DNA from: JAFGVL01 sp031553685 | Lineage (GTDB): Bacteria > Bacteroidota > Bacteroidia > Bacteroidales > Paludibacteraceae | Assembly: GCA_031553685.1 (NCBI GenBank) | Contig: JAVBLE010000033.1 | Span: forward strand, 1-43,412 | Reading direction: 5' to 3' | Length of the DNA: 43,412 nt | In this document: positions 15,447 through 24,352 of the stretch, piece by piece | How the letters are laid out: each line of letters starts with the position of its first letter | Numbering within the stretch: the first letter of the stretch is position 1 | Notes under the pieces: model-generated | What the model was told of the DNA's origin: nothing | What the model saw: only the letters and a program-made list of their open reading frames with translations | Database searches by the model: none | Translations under genes and position numbers: made by a program

Positions 15447-16790
15447 ATGGCAAAACAAATAAAAGTAATAAAATGTCCTCAATGCGGCAGTGTGCGGCAA
15501 ACCCTGATTGGCAAGGATACTTATAAATGTAACGATTGCGGAACGAATTATTTTTTGGATAATGATGATATAAACATCAATATTAATGAAGAGAAAAAAG
15601 AACAGCCTGTAACTCCTCCTGTAAATGTAAAACCTAAAAAAGTAGGAGGGATTATTGTTATTGCTGTCATTCTTTTTTTCTTTTTCATGTCAAAGCTTTG
15701 TGGACATAAGGAAGCCGGGAAGACCAGCGGAACTTCATCGCCATCTCAAAGCAAGATAGAAGGCAGCATCAAGTTGGCAAAACTGATTGACGACCCCAAT
15801 TCGGACAATCCGATGGCGTTTATCATCGACACACGCCGGCAAGGCACAAAAGGCGAAGGCGAATTTATGGTGTTGTACGACCTGAACAAAGGCGAAATTG
15901 CGAAAGAAAAACAACTGTACGACGGAAAAGAAGCCTTTCGGTCGGTTTCTTATTATGTGTATGATTTCTTCAATTCGTGGTACTTGGAAGAGAGTATGGA
16001 TAAATCGTACACCTGTTACAAATTAGACCCCAAAAATCTGATCATCGAAAATGTGGGCGACAAGCTCGCCAAAGATTTCCCCGAATTATCTGCCAGAGTG
16101 GCCACTGTTCATAAAGACACCTATCAAGAGGCATTTGATATAATGAGCAATGATGGCGACAAATATTCTTATTCGCCTTATTCAAACAAATTATATGCTG
16201 ACGACGATGATGTAAAGGCAGATAAAACAATCCCGTTGCACAACTCGTATTATTATGGTTTTACCGAAGCGAAAAATTACACCAAGCTGCCGCAATCAAA
16301 ACGGGTGCAGTTGATTGAACTTCGATGCATATCGCAAAACAAAAAGCTGAAAGAGTTTGATCTGTCGTGGGATTACGACTCGTGGGGGCGCGGTTATGTG
16401 ATAGATGCGCTGTGGTTCAACGGAAAATATGAGTTTTCGAAAGATGTAACCCCCGATCGTAAATATTTTGGAGGCAACAGGAAGCACGACGATCATTTCC
16501 CCCGCGTTATTTATTGGAACAACAACGAGGTGATTGTGCTCATAAAAGCCAATGCCAACCCAAGCTCGACTTACAACCTACAAAGCATCAGCACAAAAGA
16601 CGGTTCGGTAAGATGGACAATCGAAACAAACTGGCAAAAGAAACTAAACGAAATCGATTTTAAAGAATACAAAAATTGTTATGTGTTAGCCGGCAAAGGA
16701 GAAAGCTATGATTTTGAATTTTACAAAATAGATAAAAACAAACCGGCACTTAAAGAATACGATATTCCACAATATCCGAAAAGACGATGA
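15447..16790 (+). CDS. Zinc-ribbon, single-TM protein with large C-terminal sensor-like domain (1)
   Basis: 447 residues. The N-terminus is a TFIIB-type zinc ribbon (C10-PQ-C13 and C28-ND-C31), followed by an Asn/Asp-rich turn, one transmembrane helix (about 67-82) and some 350 residues of beta-rich sequence with repeated short strands (FMVLYDLNKGEI, YVIDALWFNGKYEF, LQSISTKDGSVRWTIET), suggesting a propeller-like fold. It overlaps the next gene by 4 bp (ATGA), and the two share the zinc ribbon down to the LDNDD sequence, so they are tandem duplicates in one operon. The layout recalls Bacillus YdjG/YdjH, which anchor an SPFH protein (YdjI) and PspA at the membrane; that parallel is an inference. 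Confidence 0.7.
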   Translation: MAKQIKVIKCPQCGSVRQTLIGKDTYKCNDCGTNYFLDNDDINININEEKKEQPVTPPVNVKPKKVGGIIVIAVILFFFFMSKLCGHKEAGKTSGTSSPSQSKIEGSIKLAKLIDDPNSDNPMAFIIDTRRQGTKGEGEFMVLYDLNKGEIAKEKQLYDGKEAFRSVSYYVYDFFNSWYLEESMDKSYTCYKLDPKNLIIENVGDKLAKDFPELSARVATVHKDTYQEAFDIMSNDGDKYSYSPYSNKLYADDDDVKADKTIPLHNSYYYGFTEAKNYTKLPQSKRVQLIELRCISQNKKLKEFDLSWDYDSWGRGYVIDALWFNGKYEFSKDVTPDRKYFGGNRKHDDHFPRVIYWNNNEVIVLIKANANPSSTYNLQSISTKDGSVRWTIETNWQKKLNEIDFKEYKNCYVLAGKGESYDFEFYKIDKNKPALKEYDIPQYPKRR

Positions 16791-17884
16791 GCACTGTAGT
16801 AAAAAAAATCCAATGCCCGCAATGCAAAAGCACCAAATGCACCCCTTTTGGCAACGATAAATACCGCTGCGATTACTGTGGCACCGAGTTTATTTTGGAT
16901 AACGACGATGTCAATATTTTCATCAACCACAACCAAGCCCCTGCCGCCACAACTGCCCCGACGCCACCACCCGCGATAAGCGAAGAAGCCCGCCGGCGCA
17001 ATAAAAAACTGTGGAAAGTAGCCGGTTGCCTTTGGGGCGTGCTTATTGCCGTGTTTATTTTTGCTGCTATAATAGGGAAATGTAGCGAAAAATCGGACAA
17101 GCCGAAGAGTGCTGTTGCCCCCCAAACCGAAAATCGAACCATTGTGCGAGGCACTGAATTGCTCTGGAGTGTTGCCGATACGAAAGAACCACTGTTTATA
17201 GCCTTTGAGCAAGAAACAAAGAAATCCACCGGCGAGGTTGTTGCCTATAGTTTTGTGGTGAAGGAGGCTTTTACACAAAAAGAGTTGAAAAGGATTCCAT
17301 TCGAAGGAAAAGATATTCCGAAACTGGCTGTTAAAGTTATTTCAGACACCAGTATTTATGTCGTTTCAGACATGCGTACACTGTATAAATTTGATACAAA
17401 AACGCTGCAACTGACCGATGCAACCAATCATCTGAAATCACCATACGACAATCTCAAACCCTTGTACAAGGAATTTGCATCCGGCATTTCGAGCATCGAT
17501 TTTTCGCCACATAAAGGTGGATTGGTGGTCATCACAAATGATGGCAAAACCTACACTGTTTTCCTCGACACCCAAAAAATTTATACTTCAAAAGAATTGT
17601 CGAAGTTAAAATCATCACAAAATAATTTTGAGAATTTACCCCAAAAGAAACAGGAACACTTTTCAGTTTTATATCAAGATAAAAATGTAATTTTGATCCA
17701 ATATAAAAAACAGAAAGAAGCCTCTTTTGCTATAGAGCATCTCGACGCAAAAACACACCAATCAAAAGGGATAATCAGTTCTGCTTCGCAAATAACGCAG
17801 GCATGCCTCTACAAGAAAGGTTTTGTATTATTAAGCGAGAATGGAGATATTTCTATTATAGATAATAAAGATTTGGAAAAATAA
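16787..17884 (+). CDS. Zinc-ribbon, single-TM protein with C-terminal sensor-like domain (2)
   Basis: 365 residues, a paralogue of the gene just upstream. The zinc ribbon is C10-PQ-C13 and C28-DY-C31 followed by ILDNDDVNIFIN. An Ala/Pro-rich linker (about 50-65), a transmembrane helix (about 77-97, ending GKCS) and a 260-residue beta-rich domain follow (KFDTKTLQLTDAT, GLVVITNDGKTYTVFLD, VLLSENGDISIID). Repeats of this kind look like PQQ/WD-like blades. Starting by a 4-bp overlap makes translational coupling likely. It is probably cytoplasmic at the N-terminus with the large domain outside, or the reverse; the sequence does not decide. Confidence 0.68.
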   Translation: MSTVVKKIQCPQCKSTKCTPFGNDKYRCDYCGTEFILDNDDVNIFINHNQAPAATTAPTPPPAISEEARRRNKKLWKVAGCLWGVLIAVFIFAAIIGKCSEKSDKPKSAVAPQTENRTIVRGTELLWSVADTKEPLFIAFEQETKKSTGEVVAYSFVVKEAFTQKELKRIPFEGKDIPKLAVKVISDTSIYVVSDMRTLYKFDTKTLQLTDATNHLKSPYDNLKPLYKEFASGISSIDFSPHKGGLVVITNDGKTYTVFLDTQKIYTSKELSKLKSSQNNFENLPQKKQEHFSVLYQDKNVILIQYKKQKEASFAIEHLDAKTHQSKGIISSASQITQACLYKKGFVLLSENGDISIIDNKDLEK

Positions 17885-17899
17885 CTGTATGTAAAAAGG

Positions 17900-18288
17900 G
17901 CTTGAAAAGCCCGGTTTTCATAACCGTGTGCAAGCATAGCGCAGCTTACAGAAACAGAATGAGAACTGTGCATCTGCCTGAAAGGCAGAACTTGCAGAAA
18001 GAAAATCCTGCCTTTCAGGCAGATGTAATGTTTATTGCATTGATACCACAGGTCGTTGACCCAATGTCATCAACTTAAGGATTAAATTGAGAAAGACTAC
18101 CGTCATGTCGACCTTGTGGAGACATCGCATAAGACTGAGAAATTGCAAATATAAGCTGACAATGCCTACTCATGCGATGTCTCCACGACGCTCCTCGTAT
18201 CCTCGTCGCTTTGGTCGACATGACGAAAGGCTTAAGTTGATGACATTGGGTCGTTGACCTGCGGTTATGAAAGTATCGCTTTTCAAGC
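17900..18288. mobile_element. Outer palindromic element interrupted by a MITE
   Basis: GCTTGAAAAGC (17900-17910) and TTTCATAACCG (17916-17926) are mirrored by CGGTTATGAAA (18262-18272) and GCTTTTCAAGC (18278-18288). Between them an internal 18-bp inverted repeat pairs CATCTGCCTGAAAGGCAG (17971-17988) with 18008-18025. The right arm is displaced by the 189-bp element at 18061-18249, giving a nested insertion. No gene is encoded. The whole 446-bp space from 17885 to 18330 is filled by these two elements. Confidence 0.75.
18061..18249. mobile_element. 189-bp MITE with 19-bp inverted ends and 9-bp target duplication
   Basis: CCAATGTCATCAACTTAAG at 18061-18079 is perfectly inverted at 18231-18249, and the flanks are identical 9-bp repeats GTCGTTGAC (18052-18060 and 18250-18258). 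Inner perfect stems are CGTCATGTCGACC (18101-18113 with 18213-18225) and GTGGAGACATCGCAT (18116-18130 with 18172-18186), so nearly the whole element can fold as one cruciform or RNA hairpin. It encodes nothing. Confidence 0.9.
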
Positions 18289-18330
18289 TAAATAATTTAC
18301 TAACTTATAATACATTAGTAACGAAAAAAT

Positions 18331-19335
18331 ATGGGACTAAAAGACATCTTCAGAAGACAGTTAAGTACTGTCATTGAGTGGACTAATCAAAGTGCAAATA
18401 TTCTGATAGCAAAAGCCGGTACGCCTACTGACGAAATCAAAAACGCCAGCAAACTGATTATCGCGCCCGGACAAGGCTGTATCGTTGTGTACGAAGGAAA
18501 AATCGAAGCCGTAACAACCGATGCCGGAGTTTACACGCTCGAAACAGACAACCATCCATTTATCACCACGCTGATTAAAATGCGCCAGATGTTCGAAAGC
18601 GAGCACAAAATGCGCATCTATTTCTTCCGCACGGCAGAACTGCTCAACCAGCGTTGGGGCACTGCCTCGCCGGTTAAGTACATGGATAGCGTTTACAAGT
18701 TCCCGGTGGAGATGAGCGGGTATGGCAATTATTCGGTAAAATTGGCTGACGCACAACACTTTTTTTCCAATCTGATCGGGTCGAAAGACCTGTTTACAGC
18801 AACCGACTTGCAAGAAATTGTTGTAGCGCGGCTTATCCCGCAAATGGGGTCGTACTTGGGGCAGTCGAAATTTTCCATTGTAGAAATAGATGCACATCTC
18901 ACCCAGATTTCGGACGAAATGAAAGGGAAGATGCAACCAACTTTTGCCGAACTCGGTTTGGTACTGACCGATTTCCGCATCGAAGCCACTTCGTTTGACG
19001 AAGAATCGACCGAGCGCATCAACCGCATTGCCGGTATGACTGCCGAAGCTCTTTCGGCTGCCGAAGTAGGATTGGATTATGTGCAGCTGGAAAAACTCCG
19101 TGCCCTGCGCGACGCTGCCAAAAACGAAGGCGGAATTGCCGGCGCGGGCATGCAATTGGGCGTGGGCTTGGAACTTGGCAAAACGCTGCTTTCGGGCAAA
19201 GACAATGTGATAACCGGCAGTGCCGACAAAGATCCTGTCGAACAACTGAAAAACCTAAAGATGCTTCTCGACGAAGGTATCTTGACTCAAGAAGAATTTG
19301 ACGCAAAAAAGAAAGAATTGTTGGAGAAAATGTAA
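18331..19335 (+). CDS. YdjI-like SPFH-domain protein with C-terminal SHOCT domain
   Basis: 334 residues. Residues about 20-230 form an SPFH (band-7-like) domain of the type once annotated as virion core protein, related to Bacillus YdjI: IIAPGQGCIVVYEGKIE, then GVYTLETDNHPF, an FRTAELLNQRWGT stretch, KFPVEMSGYGNYSVKLAD and LGLVLTDFRIEATSFDEES. A Gly/Ala-rich hinge (GGIAGAGMQLGVGLELG) leads to a short SHOCT helix pair (about 303-334, DPVEQLKNLKMLLDEGILT). There is no clear transmembrane helix, so it probably assembles on the membrane through partners such as the zinc-ribbon TM proteins upstream. Nested MITE-like insertions separate it from them. Confidence 0.85.
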   Translation: MGLKDIFRRQLSTVIEWTNQSANILIAKAGTPTDEIKNASKLIIAPGQGCIVVYEGKIEAVTTDAGVYTLETDNHPFITTLIKMRQMFESEHKMRIYFFRTAELLNQRWGTASPVKYMDSVYKFPVEMSGYGNYSVKLADAQHFFSNLIGSKDLFTATDLQEIVVARLIPQMGSYLGQSKFSIVEIDAHLTQISDEMKGKMQPTFAELGLVLTDFRIEATSFDEESTERINRIAGMTAEALSAAEVGLDYVQLEKLRALRDAAKNEGGIAGAGMQLGVGLELGKTLLSGKDNVITGSADKDPVEQLKNLKMLLDEGILTQEEFDAKKKELLEKM

Positions 19336-19427
19336 AATGCAGACAGGAGATGAAAAGAGAAAAGACATAAGGCTATATTCTTTGTCTTCCAATCTTTTGT
19401 CTATTGTCTTTTATCTAAAGAAAAAAC

Positions 19428-19649
19428 ATGAAATACATTTTAGGAATTATCGGCATTATTTTGGTGAGCGTGTTTGCCACCGTTTTTATCATGCTTTTGT
19501 GGGGCATTCCGGTTCCGTGGCTGCCTTTGTTCCAAATCGGGGGAACTTTATTGGTAGTTTGCCTGGCAGCCCTGTTGTTTTATTTACTCTATCACTGGTT
19601 TTTCAAAAAAGAAAAGCCGGAGCGGGTGATTGGGAAAAAGAAAGATTAA
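19428..19649 (+). CDS. Small two-helix membrane protein
   Basis: 73 residues with two transmembrane helices (about 3-25 and 36-60) around a WGIPVPWLPLFQ hairpin, and a lysine-rich cytoplasmic tail (FFKKEKPERVIGKKKD). It lies 92 bp after the SPFH gene on the same strand and ends just before a strong bidirectional terminator, so it is the last gene of that cluster. The family is unknown to me. Confidence 0.65.
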   Translation: MKYILGIIGIILVSVFATVFIMLLWGIPVPWLPLFQIGGTLLVVCLAALLFYLLYHWFFKKEKPERVIGKKKD

Positions 19650-19665
19650 GAAAATAAAAATAAGT

Positions 19666-19714
19666 TTCACAAAGAGCACAAATAGTATAGTATTTTACTT
19701 GTGCTCTTTGTGAA
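19666..19714. terminator. Bidirectional terminator with 16-bp perfect stem
   Basis: TTCACAAAGAGCACAA (19666-19681) pairs perfectly with 19699-19714, flanked by A- and T-rich sequence. It separates the SPFH cluster from convergent fmt. The arm resembles the CACAGAG ends of the repeats at 6551 and 32294 only loosely. Confidence 0.75.
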
Positions 19715-19732
19715 TTCTATGAGGGAAAACTT

Positions 19733-20674
19733 CTACTCAATTTTATTTCCTCGTAAAAATTCATCAATCCCCATTCGTTTCTTCCCTGCTGCCTGCACCG
19801 AAAGTAAATGCAAATAACCACCAGCAGTAGATATTTTCAGATATGATTTATTATCCGTAAAAAACTTTCCGGCAGGGTGAGTGTGTGCAGTTATTTCTTC
19901 TTTCGTTTCAAATATTTTCAGAGAAATAGCTTCTCCGTTCGACAACATCAAGTCGGCATGCGCAGACGGATAAGGTGACAGTCCGCGCACAAAGTTGTAC
20001 AATTCGGTGGTTGGTTTTGTCCAATCCATGCGGCAAGTATCTTTAAAGATTTTCGGCGCATGTTTCAGTTTGCTCGATTGTGGCTGCGGCATTTCAGTTA
20101 CTTCACCTTCCAAAATCAAATCCACTGTTTTCACAACTAAACCCGCACCCATCGTCATCAAGCGGTCATGAATATTGCCGGCGGTATCGGTATGCGCAAT
20201 CGGTGTTCGTTCTTGCAAAATAATATTTCCGGTATCAATTTCATGTTGGAGGAAAAAAGTAGTAACGCCCGTTTCCGTTTCGCCATTGATAACCGCCCAG
20301 TTGATAGGCGCTGCACCCCGATATTGCGGCAACAATGAAGCATGCAAATTAAATGTACCCAAGCGCGGCATGTCCCACACCACTTCGGGCAACATGCGAA
20401 AAGCCACCACAACCTGCAAATCAGCTTGCAAAGTCTGCAAATCGGACAAGAAAACCTCATCTTTCAACTTTTCGGGCTGAAGTAGCGGCAGGTTATTGTC
20501 AAGCGCATATTGCTTCACTGGCGAAAACTGCAACTTCTGTCCGCGACCGGCAGGCTTATCGGGCATGGTAACAACGCCGACAATATTATAACCGCCTTCG
20601 TGTAGTCGTTTCAGGCTTTCCACCGCAAAATCGGGCGTGCCCATATACACTATTCGTAAATCTTTTTTTTGCAT
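19733..20674 (-). CDS. fmt: Methionyl-tRNA formyltransferase
   Basis: 313 residues, normal length. Transfers a formyl group from 10-formyl-tetrahydrofolate to Met-tRNAi for initiation. The N-terminal Rossmann-like domain has RIVYMGTPDFAVESL. Catalytic residues are N109, H111 (FNLHASLLPQYRG) and D147 (HEIDTGNIIL). The C-terminal OB-like tRNA-binding domain begins around residue 205 (DWTKPTTELYNFVRGLSPYP). The next gene on the same strand (20679-21071) lies just upstream with 4 bp between, so both may share a transcript; def is not adjacent. Confidence 0.95.
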   Translation of the reverse strand: MQKKDLRIVYMGTPDFAVESLKRLHEGGYNIVGVVTMPDKPAGRGQKLQFSPVKQYALDNNLPLLQPEKLKDEVFLSDLQTLQADLQVVVAFRMLPEVVWDMPRLGTFNLHASLLPQYRGAAPINWAVINGETETGVTTFFLQHEIDTGNIILQERTPIAHTDTAGNIHDRLMTMGAGLVVKTVDLILEGEVTEMPQPQSSKLKHAPKIFKDTCRMDWTKPTTELYNFVRGLSPYPSAHADLMLSNGEAISLKIFETKEEITAHTHPAGKFFTDNKSYLKISTAGGYLHLLSVQAAGKKRMGIDEFLRGNKIE

Positions 20675-20678
20675 AAAA

Positions 20679-21071
20679 TTAAAAATCGAGCATCGAAGTG
20701 CCTAATAAAAGGTTGATCACCGTTTTTTGTTGCGGTTTGCAATCTATTGTCGAAGTTTTAAGAGCGTTGCAACCGGTGTATTCGGCTTTTATTTTATATT
20801 TGCCTGCCGGAACAATAAACTTGTATTTGCCAAGACTATCTACAAACATTCCATAGTTTGTCCCCTCAATTGAAACCGAAGCTGCAATCGGGCGCCCCAT
20901 AAAGTCCATTACCCGACCTGTAATAAGCGTTTTTCCCGCTTCGACTTCGGTATTGGGCGTTTGCTCCAGTATTTTATATTTACCGTCAACAAGGTCTTTC
21001 TTGTTTTGTGCCGAAAGAGAAAGAGTGATTGTTACCATTATAATGGCAAGAACTGTTGTTATTTTTTTCAT
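20679..21071 (-). CDS. Small secreted protein with carboxypeptidase-regulatory-like domain
   Basis: 130 residues from the chosen start MKKITTVLAIIMVTITLSLSAQ, a clean signal peptide. An open frame extends 54 codons further up but lacks coding character. Residues about 45-125 form a carboxypeptidase regulatory-like (CarboxypepD_reg) beta sandwich: GRVMDFMGRPIAASVSIEGT, then GKYKFIVPAGKYKIKAEYTG. Such domains also occur at the N-terminus of TonB-dependent receptors, but here it stands alone. It lies 4 bp upstream of fmt on the same strand. Function unknown; periplasmic or surface location is likely. Confidence 0.75.
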   Translation of the reverse strand: MKKITTVLAIIMVTITLSLSAQNKKDLVDGKYKILEQTPNTEVEAGKTLITGRVMDFMGRPIAASVSIEGTNYGMFVDSLGKYKFIVPAGKYKIKAEYTGCNALKTSTIDCKPQQKTVINLLLGTSMLDF

Positions 21072-21318
21072 TTCTAAAAATATTTTATTGTTAAAAAGTT
21101 GTCTAAATAAAGTGCTCTGCCATAGCATAAAAAATGCTTTACTAATTCCCCCTTGCCGGGAAACGGAAGAACAGATTAACAAGAAAAGAACTACAAAGTA
21201 AACGATTATTAGATTTTGATGCAAAACAATCAACTATTTTTTTATTAAAAAGCAGCTCAGTATATGATAGAAACAGTCGGGGCGTTCCTCCTCCTGCTGC
21301 GTGTGTACTAATAACAGC

Positions 21319-21345
21319 GGGGTCGGGCTGTCCGTTATACTGCTC
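21319..21345 (+). repeat. Dispersed intergenic repeat, copy 2
   Basis: GGGGTCGGGCTGTCCGTTAT followed by ACTGCTC matches the core of the repeats at 5085 and 39926. The rest of the space 21072-21484 is AT-rich with no gene seen; the upstream start of the small secreted protein lies in it. Confidence 0.7.
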
Positions 21346-21484
21346 CCTCTCCAGTATTTATTTAACCAATCTTGAAGATAGAACTTAATATAGCATGGTA
21401 GCGTTGCAAACGCAAAACCACAAACTCCTCTTTAGGAAACAATGAAGTAACACAGTATTTAATATCTTTGCAAAAAATTTATCT

Positions 21485-22933
21485 ATGCTAAAAGAATTAT
21501 TCCGGAAAAAAGATATTTCGCATGCCCTTGCCCAATCCGGCAGGATGAACGGCGGGCTTAAACGGAGCCTTTCGCTCACCAACCTGATTGCGTTGGGTAT
21601 CGGCGCCATTGTCGGGACAGGTATTTTTGTCATTACCGGACAAGCCGCTGCCGAATACGCCGGACCTGCCTTGACAATTTCTTTTACCATCTCGGCATTG
21701 GCATGTATGCTCGCCGGACTGTGTTATGCCGAGCTTGCTGCCATGATGCCTGTTGCCGGAAGTGTTTATTCATACAGCTACTCCACAATGGGCGAAGTGC
21801 TGGCATGGTTTATCGGCTGGACACTGATATTGGAATACCTGTTCGCTTGCTCGAGCGTAGCCGTTGGATGGTCGGGGTATATGATGAGTTTGCTGCACGG
21901 TTGGGACATTCATTTGCCGGCACAAATCAGCCAAGCCACTTTCGACCATATAAACAACGAATGGATTTGGACAGGAAGCATCATCAACTTTCCGGCTGTG
22001 TTTATTGTGGGGGTTATCACAGCTATGTTGCTTGGCGGGATGCGCGAATCGGCTTGGGTCAATAATATCATTGTGGTTATCAAAGTAAGTGTTATCCTTT
22101 TGTTTATTGGATTCGGGCTGTCGTATATCGATATCGGGAATTTGCATCCGTATATCCCCGAAAACACAGGCGAGTTTGGTAAATTCGGATGGACAGGTAT
22201 TTTGCGCGGGGCGGGCGTTGTCTTCTACGCTTTCCTTGGGTTCGATGCTTTATCGACCGCCGCGCAGGAAGCCAAAAACCCACAAAAAGATATGCCCCGA
22301 AGTATTTTATCTTCGTTGATGATTTGTGCCATCCTTTATGTAGCAGTAACAACCGTGCTCACAGGCATTGTTAACTATAAAGAACTGCATGTGGATGCTC
22401 CTATTGCTTTGGCTATCGACCGTGCGGGCGAAGGCTTGGCTTGGCTCAGTCCGTTTATCAAACTGGGCGCTATTGCCGGATTGAGTTCTGTTATTCTGGT
22501 AATGATGATTGGACAATCGCGCATTTATTTTGCTATTTCGAGCGATGGATTGCTGCCCCGTATATTCTCGAGGGTGCATAAAAAACACTGTACGCCTTTC
22601 AACGCCACCGTTTTCTCCGGCGTTGTTACCGGATTGGTTGCCGGGCTGTTTCCCCTGCATGTGCTTAGCGAACTGGTTTCGATAGGTACGCTGTTGGCTT
22701 TCACCATTGTGTGTTTGTCCATCGTTGTTCTGCGCAAAACGCAGCCTGACCTTAATCGTCCGTTCAAAACGCCTTTGGTACCGTTTCTTCCCCTGCTTGG
22801 TGCTGCGTTTTGCATTATGCAAATGGTTTTTCTGCCTTGGAGCACCTGGCTGCGCCTTATCGGGTGGACCGTTGTAGGGTTTGTTATATATTTTGTTTAT
22901 GGTATGCGGCGCAGTAAGTTGCGGAAAGGGTAG
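21485..22933 (+). CDS. Amino-acid permease, APC superfamily (cationic amino acid transporter type)
   Basis: 482 residues with about 12-13 transmembrane helices. The first helix has the APC signature GIGAIVGTGIFVITG, and GLCYAELAAMMPVAGSVYSY is the second conserved block. FYAFLGFDALSTAAQEAKNP in TM6 and the following loop is typical of the YfnA/CAT branch that takes up amino acids by proton symport. Substrate is not readable from the sequence. Only 6 bp separate it from the antiporter gene, so the two probably form one transcript. Confidence 0.9.
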   Translation: MLKELFRKKDISHALAQSGRMNGGLKRSLSLTNLIALGIGAIVGTGIFVITGQAAAEYAGPALTISFTISALACMLAGLCYAELAAMMPVAGSVYSYSYSTMGEVLAWFIGWTLILEYLFACSSVAVGWSGYMMSLLHGWDIHLPAQISQATFDHINNEWIWTGSIINFPAVFIVGVITAMLLGGMRESAWVNNIIVVIKVSVILLFIGFGLSYIDIGNLHPYIPENTGEFGKFGWTGILRGAGVVFYAFLGFDALSTAAQEAKNPQKDMPRSILSSLMICAILYVAVTTVLTGIVNYKELHVDAPIALAIDRAGEGLAWLSPFIKLGAIAGLSSVILVMMIGQSRIYFAISSDGLLPRIFSRVHKKHCTPFNATVFSGVVTGLVAGLFPLHVLSELVSIGTLLAFTIVCLSIVVLRKTQPDLNRPFKTPLVPFLPLLGAAFCIMQMVFLPWSTWLRLIGWTVVGFVIYFVYGMRRSKLRKG

Positions 22934-22939
22934 TTTTTT

Positions 22940-24262
22940 ATGGAATCATATTCAATCGTCATTATTCTTTTGGCTATTGCTATCGGACTGTTTCCGGTGG
23001 CTACGAGGTTTAAGATACCATATCCGATGCTGTTGCTGGCAGTGGGTATTGGGGTGGGTTTTATACCGGATGTACAGCTGTCTATCCAACCTGATGTAGT
23101 GTTTCTTATATTTCTTCCGCCAATGCTTTATGATGCGGCGTTCAATATTTCTTTCAAGGGTTTCAGAAGTAATCTGAACACTATATCTTTATTGGCTATT
23201 TCACTCATATTTATTACTACGATTGGCATTGCCGTGGTAGCACGCTATCTTATCCCGGGCATGACATGGCCGCTGGCATTTGTTCTTGGCGCCATTCTTT
23301 CTCCTCCCGATGCTATTGCAGCTTCCGGTGTTACTAAAGGGTTAGGTTTGCCCCACCGCACATCGACAATACTGGAGGGCGAAAGCCTGGTAAACGATGC
23401 TTCAGCATTAGTAGCGTTCCGGTTTGCAGTTGCTGCCGTTGCCGGTAGTTCGTTTGTGTTTTGGAAAGCCGGATTGATGTTTCTGCTTTCGCTTGGTGGC
23501 GGTTTTTTGATAGGTTGGCTTATGTGGGTCATTTTCGCGTTTATTAATCGTAAATTTAATCGAAATACACCGGTTATGGTGAGCCTTAACCTGATGTTGC
23601 CTTTTGTAGCTTACCTCATTGCCGAAGAATTTCATGTGTCGGGCGTAATAGCGGTTGTGGTGGTAGGGCTAATGCTTTCAGGACACAAAAATAAGATTGC
23701 CAAAGAAGTAGCCTCACAATCCAAAAGTATTTGGGACACCGGTATATTTATACTTGGCGGATTGATTTTTCTTTTGATTGGATTGCAATTTCCGCATGTG
23801 ATTGAGAATATTTCACTACCCATTATTTTACCTCTTATCGGTTGTTCATTTTTGCTGCTTGCTACTGCAATGGTTATCCGGATGGGCATGCTTTTCTGGC
23901 ACAGAGAAGACACAATTAGAAACCTTAAAAAAATTGACCAACGACATAAAGAGATTTTGCAAAAGGTAAACAACGAACGCTTTAAACGGCGCATGGAAAA
24001 GCGTATGAACCGTTTCAAAGATTACCAGCCGCTGAGCATTAATGAGTGTGTCGTTATCGGATGGTCGGGTATGCGGGGCATTGTTTCATTGGCTGCCGCA
24101 TTATCGTTGCCTTTGTGGATGGATAACGGTGTAGCTTTTCCTCAGCGCGACAAAATTATCTTCATTACGATTACAACAGTTGTTCTGATGCTTTTGATAC
24201 AAGGGATCGGTTTGCCGCTACTGATAAAGTTTTTGAAGATGGATGTAAACAAACATGCTTGA
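22940..24262 (+). CDS. Na+/H+ antiporter, CPA1 family
   Basis: 440 residues, about 12 transmembrane helices. Conserved CPA1 blocks: FLPPMLYDAAFNISFKGF, AILSPPDAIAASGVTKGLG with the ion-binding Asp, ILEGESLVNDASALVAFRFA, and GWSGMRGIVSLAAALSLPL. A charged cytoplasmic segment of about 60 residues (REDTIRNLKKIDQRHKEIL to RMEKRMNRFKDYQ) sits between helices 10 and 11, as in NhaP/YjcE-type proteins, and may sense pH. Start at 22940 is 6 bp after the permease stop. Confidence 0.9.
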   Translation: MESYSIVIILLAIAIGLFPVATRFKIPYPMLLLAVGIGVGFIPDVQLSIQPDVVFLIFLPPMLYDAAFNISFKGFRSNLNTISLLAISLIFITTIGIAVVARYLIPGMTWPLAFVLGAILSPPDAIAASGVTKGLGLPHRTSTILEGESLVNDASALVAFRFAVAAVAGSSFVFWKAGLMFLLSLGGGFLIGWLMWVIFAFINRKFNRNTPVMVSLNLMLPFVAYLIAEEFHVSGVIAVVVVGLMLSGHKNKIAKEVASQSKSIWDTGIFILGGLIFLLIGLQFPHVIENISLPIILPLIGCSFLLLATAMVIRMGMLFWHREDTIRNLKKIDQRHKEILQKVNNERFKRRMEKRMNRFKDYQPLSINECVVIGWSGMRGIVSLAAALSLPLWMDNGVAFPQRDKIIFITITTVVLMLLIQGIGLPLLIKFLKMDVNKHA

Positions 24263-24352
24263 TTGTAGTTGTTTTCTTACTGCCAAAAGCAAATTTATGG
24301 TATAATCAAATTTCATGTTTTCCTCCCCTATGAGGCAATACAGGGCTTGAAC

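Noticed and set aside
20679..21233. Longer 184-codon version of the small secreted protein
   Set aside because: The extra 54 codons precede a clean signal peptide at 21071 and look like untranslated leader.
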